From Aquila chrysaetos chrysaetos (taxonomy: Eukaryota; Chordata; Aves; Accipitriformes; Accipitridae): 64,000 nt of DNA. How positions within the stretch are numbered: position 1 is the first letter of the stretch; each line of letters starts with the position of its first letter. Shown piece by piece: positions 49,376 through 61,300 of the stretch. A program made the translations under genes and the position numbers. The notes under the pieces are model-generated. The model did not search any database. It was given only the letters and a program-made list of their open reading frames with translations, and had not been told where the DNA came from. The stretch is taken from NCBI RefSeq assembly GCF_900496995.4, contig NC_044018.1, positions 8,022,501 to 8,086,500 on the forward strand, written 5' to 3'.

Positions 49376-52300
49376 AGCTGTGAACAAAAGGGCTACCGTG
49401 TTGGCAACCTGAATGTTTTAAAAATTTGTTTACGTTCAGACTAGCTATAGATATACACAGTCATCTATCAAAAACATGCAGCATCCGTAGAGCGATTCTA
49501 ATTTTTAGTAAATCCAGTTGATCTAGCTACACAGACTGCAATCTGTATCTTCATGCTGGGTGGGAAAGGCCTCAGTACTGATGTAAACATAATTACTGCA
49601 TTTATACATAATGATAATTAAAACTTCCTTTAGGCTCTAATGAATTTTAGAAATCACACTTTCATGCCAATGTTTTGAGAATATGTTAGCTTGCATGCTT
49701 GTTTTCCCAGTTACTTAGTGAAATACTCAAGCAAATTCAGAAATCTTTGCTTCCTATTAGCTAGGGGAACAAAGCCCCCAAGGATACCTCCCACATCATC
49801 AGATCACATTTATTGTATCTAACTCTGATTACACTGACTCTGGAAAAAAGCTTTAAAAAATAATTTTGCTTTAGTATTCTGTAATAATTTATTTTATACT
49901 GTGTTATCAAAGATAAAAAAAGTGCTGGTTATAGAGCTTTATGACACAATGATTATTTGATAGGAAAATTGAATTCCAAATTATCAGTTATATGTTGCAA
50001 ATGAAATGATTATAAATCTAGGAAGCAGCTAGTAAATAAGCATGCAATTACAAGAATATACTCCCAAATATAAAGTCACTTAGTATAGATGCAAAGGTAG
50101 TGAGATGAACCGTGTAAGTATAGACACTCTTAAAGACAACAGCTTTTGTTAAGATATTTGCATTTTAGAAGGGGACATGGCGAAATAAAGGAATGCAGGA
50201 CTATTCTTTATTTGGGATAAAGGTTTGGGGTTTTTTTATATCAGAGCTATAAATTAAGTCACAGGGTACTTTTATGCTATCAGTTATGGCTTGCACAGAC
50301 TACAGACTACAGTACTGTAAATACCTGAAGCCACTTAAATGAGGTAATTTCAGCCTCAAAAGCAGCCTAGCCAGGAGAGAAGGGGCTGAAAAAAAAGCAT
50401 AGTAACAGAACTCTGTTATGAATTTTGTATTTTGTGTCTATTTATTTATTAATTTGCTTGAAGCACTTGAATTAAATGCTTTCTTTCACAGGTTATCGTT
50501 AAGTGTAATTTGAGCTTAAACTATCAAGGTTATTCATGGTAGGCCAAATAAGATTCTCTGACCCTAAACAAAATTTGTTAGCCCATTTATGAACTATATC
50601 AATATCCATCCTTGGTTTCCAGTAGGAAAAATCTGCTCCTAAGCTTACTGTAACAACTTCAGGAGAGCTTAGAAATAACCGTTTCTTCCACTTTCTTTAA
50701 TAATGAGCAAAATCATATCATTCATTCATTAGGTCTTCTTTTAAGGTAGGTGTGCTCTTGAGCAGCTAAGAATTAGTCCTTGTGACAAAAAGGGTCAGGG
50801 TAATACTCCTGAATGGCACTAAAAGAAAGTCAAGATTCGGCCTCTTCTAAAAATTTTCTTTTAGACTCATGGAGGTACTTCAGGTGCATAGACCTTAGTC
50901 CTGCCTCAACTTAGAATTCAATGTCCAACTGTCATAGAACCAACATTCAAGATCCGAAATCTCCTGCTGATTGTGCAGCTAGGTGCGTATTCTGTTGTGC
51001 ATGGTGTGAACAAAAGGCAAGTGCCCTGTCATGCGATACAAGCAGCTCCCCTACCTGGCTCAGTGGCCATGCATGCTCCTATAATCCAACCAAATTGATG
51101 CCAGGTTATGTGAATGGCAAAAAATTTTGGTCCTCACAAAACAGGGTAGTGGGGAGTGAGGTGGGTTGCCAGAGCAGTTCATTCAGACTATAGCCTCTGC
51201 CCAGGCCTGAGGGCTTTCTGGGAAAAAGAGCAGGAAAGAACAAGGATTGAACAGAACCTCACCCATGGAAAACAGTTGGACACCATAATCCAGACCATTC
51301 TCAACCATGGGATACTACTCATCTACAAAACCTGAAAAGGCAACACACAAAACAGTGGCAGAAGGAAAAAACAAACACCAAAACAAATAAAGAGGAAATT
51401 CTCACCAAAAATGAACACATGGCTGTTTGTAAACAAGGAAGTTAAATGAGGAAGGTAATTTCTTTTTTTAAATCAACCCATACAGTTGGAAAAAAAAAAA
51501 AAAAGGACAAGTTTCCAGTCACACTGCAACTTCTTTAGATCTGAAAAACGTTTGTGTGTCTAAAAGCTTTTCCATTGTTTCCCAGTGTTAGTAGCCAGTT
51601 TAATGAAAGATATTACCTTCTACCTGGCTACTTTAGGCTATGTATCTTTGCTAATTTTTCAAAATAAAAAACTACTTGACATTCAACTCATTGTGAAGCT
51701 TCTTTCTCCATCTCTCTCCTACCTCAAAAAGGACAGGAAAGCACATGTGGTTAGACAGAAAGGAAATAAGATCATGGGGGTTTTTTTTCCTTGAAAGCCA
51801 TTTAAGAGATTTGAAAGTAGAAGTTGGTGATTATGGCATAAAGCAGATTCAGACAGGGAATCTGCTGTGCAATGAAATTCAGCTAGCTCCACAACTTTTC
51901 AAACTACTCCTCTTGACAATTCACAGAGTTGTAATAGCACAGTAGTTTTCTACATCAAGACATTGTCCTAGAAGCTAAAAAGGAAAACAGGATGATGTGC
52001 TGTGTCTTGTTAAAATATACACTAGAAGTTATGTAACAAGCAGCTTCAAAAACACTTTAATCAGCTATAAAATGGTATGGCCACTTACAGAAGCAGCCCA
52101 GCTCTCCCCAGGCAGTTTCCCAGAGCAGCTCTCTGAGAAGCCTTACAATGACCTGTGCCAAAAAAACAAGGATCAGCTAGCACAGAGGCAAAGAAGAGCG
52201 TCTGGGGGTTGGGGGAGGCAAGGGTTAGTCCCCTTCCTGGACTATCAGTGCTCATGCCAGGGTACGCAAATTCAAAGCATGCATAAAAACATGTCTTTAG

Positions 52301-55300
52301 CTTGTGATTTTACTGCTGCTGAAGAGTGGTAATAGGAGCTATTCAAGTATAATAAGCAGAGCACGAATACATATATCCTGATTTACACCAAGCACCTGAG
52401 ATAAGACTCAGGTCAAGGAAGCTTCTTCATGGGGAATTTTATATATCAGTTAGTACATGCACTGACAGAGAAATAGATGAAAATATAAAAAGAGAGACTG
52501 AATCTAGGAATTGGTAAAATGGAACCCACAAACTGCTAATTTCACGAGTGACAGAGAAAAAACCACTACACAAGGTAATTGTTTGATTCAGGGCCCGTTT
52601 CAAGACTACTGGAAACAACGGAAGACTATCAAATTGTGTTTGGATCAGGTTTTAGGATTTCCCCCCAGATATAAAACCTCCTCTGTTTCTCAAAAAATAG
52701 CAAACCGAAGCATGAAGAGATTAAAGTACTTGTGCAGGATTACAGGAAAAATCTGCTGCGGAAAATTAAATAAACAAGCATGGATCTCTAGGTTCATTGC
52801 ACATGATAACCACTGAGCCCTGCTCCCACTAATTGCCTCTTACCAACCACTTACTTTCAACAGTGATTTGTACCTTCACAAGAATAGAGATTCCAAGCAG
52901 GACTTGCAGTTTCATTCACATAACAGCCATTAATCTTTACAGGTGATCCCTAGTGATAACTAATTTGAAGAGTAGTGTTGCTGAACTGAAAGATCTTGCT
53001 ATAGCCACCATTTTTTCATAGAATCATAGAATTATTTGGCTTGCGTGGGACCTTTAAAGATCATCTAGTTCCAACCCCCCTGCCATGGGCAGGGACACCT
53101 TCCACTAGACCAGGTTGCTCAAAGCCCCATCCAACCTGGCCTTGAACACTGCCAGGGATGGGGCAGCCACAACTTCTCTGGGCAACCTGTTCCAGTGCCT
53201 CACCTCCCTCACAGTGAAGAACTTCTTCCTTACATCTAACCTAAATCTATCCTCTTTCAGTTTAAAGCCATTATGCCTTGTCCTATTACTACAGGCCTTG
53301 GTAAAGTCTTCTTTCATCTTTCTTATAAGCCCCCTTTATATGTTGAAAGGCTGCAATAAGGTCTCCCTGGAATCTTCTCTTCTCCAGGCTGAACAACCCC
53401 AACTCTCAGCGATTCTTCATAGAAGAGGTGTTCCAGCCCTCTGACCATTTTCATGGCCCTCCTCTGGACCCGCTCTAACAGGTCCGTGTCTGTCTTGTGC
53501 TGGGGATCCCAGAGCTGAATGCAGTATTCCTGGCACAGTAAAGTAAGCTTTTCTTACTAAGCTTCTATTTTAAACTGTAAATCAGACCCTAGTGAAAACA
53601 AAGGATGGCCATATACCTCCTAGCTACTTTACAGTTTGGCATCTTCAGCAAAGCTCCTCAGTGTCATTCTGCTGTCATGCTGAGAAATGGTTGCAAAGAC
53701 AACAGACGGGAAGACTTGTTTGCTATGTTGTCAGTGTTTACTGATTTCAAGGAAGTCATGTTCATGCTCATCCAGCTGGATGATATGATATGGTATTACA
53801 GAAACACCCCCACCACTCCGTCTAAGAGATTTTAGTGTGCTCCCACAGACACTTACTTGATGTGACAGGGGATCTGTGGGGTCTGGAAAGCTGGGAGTGT
53901 CATGCCAGGTGTCGGTTGTGTTTACTGGGGGATTCACAGTGCAGTGGTGAGACAAATGAGCACTGGCCACAATCTGCCCCTGAAGTGCAGCTCCAATCAA
54001 GGTCCCAAGCACTTCCATGGTCATTCCTAAAGAAGGAAGCACAAATGTGCACTGAGAATGAGCACTCAATTCCTCCACTGTCTGCAAGCTTGCTCATTTG
54101 TCTCACTGAAGAGAAATCTCATCAAATCATTTTCTTTTACAGGGAACAAGCAGAAAAAGCAATACCAAGAACAGCAGAACTGGAAGATCAGTAATAGAAC
54201 TGTTTCAAGGAAAGAAAGTTTTGTCATCTATTTTCTGATCAGCTTTTAAAAACCTCCATGGAAAAACCTCTTTTATACAAGCTGCATGATGGATGCAGCT
54301 GAGATTAAGAATCACAAGGCGATAACATAGAAACCTTTCATCTCGAGGACCAGAGCAGAACTACAGTTTAAATGCTGAATGCCATTTTTCCAAGGCAGGA
54401 CTAGGAGCCGTAACATCAGACTTTTCACCTCAAGCTTGACAGTAACTTGTGAAACATTTTTCAAGTCACTTATCTGATCAGACCTTTAGGTTCTCCAACT
54501 GTAAAATAAAATTATACGTAAGCTTACATTGGAAATAATACAGCTGCAAAGCTCTTGGAAACAGCAGATGCTGTTCTTAACTGCCTAAGGCCACAGTCAG
54601 GCAGAACTAGCTACCTCAGGCTCAGAGAATGATTCAGATCACTAATACTCCAAGTACCATCAGAACAAAGGATCATCTGAAAAAACAACCAAAGTCTCCA
54701 TTTGGGAAAGCAAAAATCTAACCATGGGCATCCAGCTCATGCCTCATGTACTCAAAAATCAGTCAAAATCAGGCAGCTAGCTGTTACAGCTCCGTCGCAG
54801 GTGAGTAATCTGGGTTCTAGACCTTTCTCACCCCAAGGGATTTCAAGCCTACCACTCCTGTTTCCATGCAGTATGGCCACACCCAGCATCCCCATGTCAG
54901 GGAGATACACTGAATTCCTGTCCTGGCTCCAGAGACTATGCATTTTGCATAAAGATACATAGGGTTGAATACACGAACAGATTAGGAACAGGGACCAAGA
55001 TTCCCTGTTTATGAGGGAGTGCTCTTCTCATTGACCGAAACATCAGGCTTTGTTCTACTTTTTCTCTCTCAGTGGCTCCAGGGATCCCACGCTTCTTTCT
55101 CAGAAGCACCATGGGGGATTTTGAAGGGCCACTTCCAGAGCAGGTTGTGTCTTGGTGGTTTTCATACTCTCCCTGGAAACAGATAGGTATTTCAAAAGCT
55201 CCTGGGTTCAGGTTTATTTAAGTCCCCTGCTCTATAATAGTCCTCCTAGGTGACCTTGGACACATGCCTTTTTGTGTATGCCTGTAAAGGAATAAAAGTA

Positions 55301-58300
55301 CTTCTCCACCTAGTGGGAAGTCAATGCACACACACTTCGAGGTGTTCAGACAGTGCAGTAACGAGGGCTGTACGTAGCTATGGAAGATCAAGTAAGGAAA
55401 AGGGAAGAGAGGCTCCTTAGGAGACTTGGATCATTTAAAGCATTGCTAGTATGTTCCCAAACAGAGAATGCTTCTGGATGGAAAATTTGAGGCTTCGCAT
55501 AACATTAATTTAAACCAATGGGAAGTAAAAAAAAAAAAAAAAAAAAAAAAGCTTCTTCCCCAAACTTCACATCTAATCTTACTAGCAATGTTACAGTTCA
55601 GTCCATACACACAAAAATGCTGGCAGATGGTGGAATTCCTAACCTCAACCTGATTTGAAGTATTGGGACAGAAACTAGTCTCAGTTGGGCCTTGCAGAGC
55701 TTCCAGACTGTTGGCAACTCAGTGCAAAGGCAATGCACCTGAGTCACACCTTTCATTCAAAACACCACCTACACATTTATAACCTTTATCTAGGGCTCTA
55801 CATCTGCATTTTACCAGCACTTGTGTAGAATAAAACTCAGAAGCATCATTAGAGGCAACAAAAATACAACCATTATGAAACCTTATTTTCTAAGAAGTAG
55901 CAAGAGCTGAGAAACAGGGAAATTTCAAAGTTTTTGTGTGCTTAGAATTTATAATGTATTACTTTCCACCTAAGCCAAGAAAGCTGACCTTTCAGAAAGC
56001 AGATCGTACCCTGAAGTAGGTTATGTTTTTCCCAGAACGTAAGTAGGATTTATGTTAAAGCAACTTTGGAATCCAGTATTTCTACCTTGGACTCATAGTA
56101 AGGAACAGGACAAAATTTATAATAAGCAGTTCTGCTTGTCTCCAGTAGAGGGTAATGGATCCTCTGACCCCAACGTTTTTTTAAAAGCACACTTCATACT
56201 ACACAGCTGTTTTTCTTTAAGCAGTTGAAGAAATGCCTGAGCAACTGACTGCATCCAAGAAAGTCTATCAACAAGAAGAATTCTCTATGAAACCCAAAGA
56301 AAGGCAAAAGTGTTTAGAGTAAAACACTTGTTAAAAAAAAGAGGGGGGGAGGGAGAGATTCTTACATGATCAAATTACAAAAAAACTTGGCTCCAAACAA
56401 ATGTAATTTCAAAATATACAAAAATACCAACATTTGAAAAGTCAAAACTATGGTTCACTCTACCACCCTAACTTGGCTTAGGAGAACAGCTGTATACTCG
56501 AAAGTTAAACCCTTTCCAAATAATAAAAGGACACTATAAATGTATAACACCTCTCAGCTGTGGAGTTCAACAGCTTTTATGAGCACAAATTTCACATGCC
56601 TATGAAGCCTTGCATGGGACTAGCAGATAGGAAAGCACATTTATTTGGATCACAGCCTCTGAAGACATAAAACCAGACAATAGAAAACACTAGGTACATG
56701 GATTTAGTTAGTATTTAGGCCAGATGACTCAGAATACAATCAGTGCCAAAGAATATAACACAACTGGAATCTCCTGCTGTTTAGTCCTGTCCTATGACTG
56801 CTAGCCCAGACTTTCTCTTGAGCTAGTTGATGATAATGCAAATTACAACTGTTCCATATGGTTGGAAAGGGATTCGGTTTCTCGGGGGATATTGTATCTA
56901 CGATGTCCGATATGACTTTTTTAGCACTTCTGGCCATTTCGTTGTGCCTCTGTAGTCTAGTTTTCAACATACTCAAGCAAGTATGTTGATGGTTAGAAGG
57001 ACTAATGGAAAAGGGCTCTTGCCAGGAAGAGAAAACAGACGCAACAAAAAAATTACGAGTTATTCTAAAGCAACACTGAAGGACAAGTTAAGACATAGAA
57101 AAGTCTTTCATGTGATACTTGACTCTTTTCTCTTTACCTTGCTTAATGCTGGTGGCCATGAGAGACAGCAATTACATAGTAAAGAAGGTGTGAGAACAGA
57201 GCTGGAGAGAGCAGGAAGGGAAAAAACTCTTCTTACATTCAATTTATGATCTGTACAGGAAATCGTGAAAATAATTTCATTGCACTTTTTTTGGTCTGAT
57301 TGATTTGCTTCAAAGCAAAAACTGTCTGGTATTGATCGTTGAAGAGCCAGAGATATGGTCTAGAAACCCTCATTTTTTTAACTAATACAGTCAGAGCACC
57401 AGTTATATTACAGCAAGATCTGTCCTTAAACTACCTGGTATATGTTAGAATTAAATAAACACAGATGAAATAAAAAGAGAGATTTCAGTTGGTGTGAACA
57501 TGCACACAAAATTACTCTCCTTTTTTGGTAAGGTTAACTGTCTTGGTTCTGAGTTCTAGAATTTATTCAGAGAAAACACATTTGGGATTTGAATTTATAA
57601 CATGAAACACATAAACCTAAGGAAATCTGAACTAAAAAAAAAGAAAGAAAGAAAGAATGAAAATACTCAAAATTACTTTCACACTTTCTTTAATTGAATG
57701 TTAGAGAAGATCAGCACTTTGTTTTTTCCCCTACAAATCACCTTTAAATGAAATCATTATTCCCTACCCTGGCTTGGGTAAGAGTGATTTTTATTTTGTC
57801 TGGCTAACAATAAACCAAAAAGAGTTTATAGCTAATCAGACAATTTGAGACAATAAAACATTAATGTCTCCTATTTAGCTAGAAAAAAAAAAATGGAAGC
57901 GTTTACAAGACAAAATATTTTTCATCAGATATTAAAAATCTAATATAGAAGTCCAGTTTAGGGACACAAACCATTAGGAACTTCCTATAGATAAAGAATG
58001 ATTTTAAATAAAACTCAGCCCTAATCCACACAAGAAGGACCAGATCACACTCACGGTATGCTGTTGCAGAATCTCTCTCCTTCTGGTCTGTGCTGAGAAA
58101 CATGGTGAGGGCAGAATATGGTACTTGGAATAACTATGCAAAGAAAGAACATAACTTAGGAAATGTCAGGGTAAATGCTGTATTCCTGTGATATCCAGGA
58201 AAATGGTTTAATGCGACCTTGGAATTAGCTTGATTAGAACACTGTATTTTTTAGCACAATGACCTGTCTTTTCTTTCTGATTTGTAAAGCATATAAAGGG

Positions 58301-61300
58301 AAAAAAAGTATCTTTCATAATACAAATAATAAATAATAAATTGCCAAGAGGCTTTCCTTTCATGCTGGGCTCCTTCAGCTTCCTTGGGAAAATGTCCTTC
58401 ATAGCTAGGCTATAAAGCATCTAGTTTTCTTTGCACTAGGAGACTACCATGTTCCTAGCTTGAGCTAACTAGCAGGAAAGCAAAACCATAACACTTTATT
58501 CAAGCCAGGAGACTGTATAAATCCCCCCAAATATTTCAAATATTGGTCTTACTATGTAATTCCAGGAGATAATTGTGAAAACTACTTTATCTTCAGCACC
58601 ATTTTGCCACACTCCTTACTTTGAGTTAAGAATAGGTAGAAACACCCGATTGCTATGTCCATGCACTGACAAAAAGGTAGATGAGGAGTGTTGCTTGTAT
58701 GTTTTTAAAGCACTCTATCTATCATGCAGTTGATACCTTGCTGTAAAATCTTGGTGGAAACAATGCACTGGTAATATTTATTGCAATACTGGGTAAATGA
58801 GCCCCACTTTTACTGCAGGAGAGGCCTTATCTCCAGTAGTACTTCATTGAAAATAACTATTGAACATTAAAGGCTTGACCTTTTGGATGGTCGTGATGTG
58901 AGTGGGACCCTGTTCTCATAGCGTTGAGCTACAATAAAAATAACTTCTAAAATCCTGGAACACCATACATGCCAAACTCTCGGAGTATTGTGAAGTGGAA
59001 GTGGGATGTGAACCTGCTTGAACAATCAAGTTCTCTGTGACATTTCCACCACCACAGAGATCTGTAGCCAGGCAAACTAAGTCTCGTAATCTGCATCCTA
59101 CTCCATTCATACAAAATGCATTTCTGTTCACCTCCATCAAACGTGGCAAGTGTATACATTTTCAAAGCTCTGCCATGGAAAAACTGTGGTTTTCCTTCAA
59201 AAGAGAGAGGGAAGAAAATTATTTTAAGCCATTATGAATGTCTTCTGCACCATTTTTCTATAGAGGAAACAAAGGACCTAGGGAAACATTTGATCTTAAC
59301 ACAGGAATACAGAATTCCCAGGTCCAATAGATCTGTAAACAGGAGAAAAGCCAAAGTCAAACAAGAAATATAAACATTTTAAATGTCTGGGAACCACTTT
59401 TTCACAACATGATCCAGTGAAATTCAATCAGCCAGGATACACTCTGCCAAATTGCAATGTAGCTCTCCTACTTCCAGTCCTACTCTGCCCTGTGATACTG
59501 CTTTGCACAGAAGATACCTTGTTTTACTTTGATATTGGCTACAAGGCAAAACAGGGTGATGCAACCCCTACATGTATGGTATAGAATGTGTCAGAGAAGT
59601 TCTTTGTGATCTGCTGAAATGATGGCTTCTGCATATATATTGCAAGTTCTGTACTGTATTAAAAAATTCATGAGCTCAAACTCTTCTATCCAGGCAAAAA
59701 TATCATGATGACTACTATCAGTACTATTTCAGCTCTGGTACCCTGACTTTTCATTGCCTTCTAGCTTGAGTCAAAACACCCAGAACTAGAGCCACAAACC
59801 TACTTGGTCTCCTAATCTGCCCCTGAAAATAGAAGTTACGAGAAGTTAGATGTCTAACTGGAATTGGGAATCAAAACGTCTCTGTGGATCTATACAGGAA
59901 CCAGTTGAATATCTAGGGCACTGCCAATGAAAGTGATTGGAGGTAATCTGTCTGAATTAGCAGGTCATTTGCCAGAGAAAGCATTGGCAGAAACCATCAA
60001 CCAGCAAAGGGTTTGATAAAAGAACATTTACCTACCCCTTAAACTCACTAGAAGTTTAAATCAAATGTAAAGTTTTGGTAAATCTCAGTGTACTAAATCT
60101 GAATGCATTAACATAGATAGAAAACAAGCAAGTTACTGCTGAGAACATCATGACCTGTAATCTACTTACTGTGGTCAGTGCCTGGAAAAGGCAGTAGAAA
60201 GTCAGGTACCATGCAACTCTTCCCGATACAAAAGGAGGCAGGTACCACATAAAAAAATAGGACACTACTGTGAAGGGTGTACATGCCAGCATCCTGCAAA
60301 GAAGATTAACACATGTCAACAATCTCAACATAATGATAACAAAGCACATTAAATTTTCCTGCTAATAATCATTATAATGCAATTTATGTGCAGTTTTTCT
60401 AACTACAATAATGCCATGTTTTTAAGTATTAAACATTAGCGTGCATTAAATACACAGATTCATATAAAATGTATACAAGTACTTCCATAAAATGGAAAAA
60501 CCCCAGCAAATCTGAAGGAAAAGAGCTATATTTAATATCCCACTCAGACACAATTTCCTTGCACATGCACTGTAACAGCATATCTATATTGCCATTCCTT
60601 AGTACATGTCTCAGACTACACATTTATTAGAAAGGACCACTGAAAGCTAAGCTCTATTGTCACACGTCTTCTCATACTTCAGCAATTTTACATAAGCCTA
60701 CTTATTACCAAGCATTCCCTCTTTCAGTTTTAATGCCTTCAGTTTTCCTCTCAACTTAGCCTCTTCATTGCTACTTCAAGCAAGTGCAAATACGTTGATA
60801 CACTTAAAAATGCTGAAACCAGCATAAAAGGTAATGAACAGCCCACTGCAAAAGTTCCTACAGTCTGTATCTACTTGGGCATATGATAATTTGCTCCATT
60901 TAACTCAACAGCAAAACTCCTAATCACTTCAAACACAAAAGGATCATTTTCTAGCAAGGAAGGTGGCTTTAAAAAAAAGAACCACAGAAACTTAAATTCC
61001 AGACATTGCCATTAATTACATTAGTCTAAAAATTATTACAGGCAAACAACACTTGTCAAACTCCTTGATATGGAAGAAGTGGTCAGATGTTATTATTTCC
61101 TAAAAGTCTGCATCAGGGCTTTCCTGTATTCTTGTAAATCAGACATTAAACAATGTAATTAGATGACCAAGATCCCAACAAAAAATATGCAAACACATAA
61201 AAGAGAAAACAGATTAATCCCTTCACAACAGCACTACTGACATTGGGGGTCAGCTGATTATTTTGCAATCGTGAACTGAAAACCTGGAATACAAAAGAGT

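Larger units (their letters stand above)
49103..53856 (-). other. MFSD2B intron with CR1 and A43 tract
   Basis: A 4.8-kb intron with an A43 run at 49331-49373, an A-run near 51489-51504 and the CR1 at 53017-53531. No exon was recognised. Confidence 0.5.
54027..58054 (-). other. MFSD2B intron
   Basis: A 4.0-kb intron with an A24 run at 55527-55550 and an AAAG repeat near 57630-57655. No other feature was seen. Confidence 0.5.

Noticed and set aside
53105-53317. 70-residue open frame on the - strand as a possible host gene
   Set aside because: It is the C-terminal end of the CR1 reverse transcriptase inside a truncated LINE.
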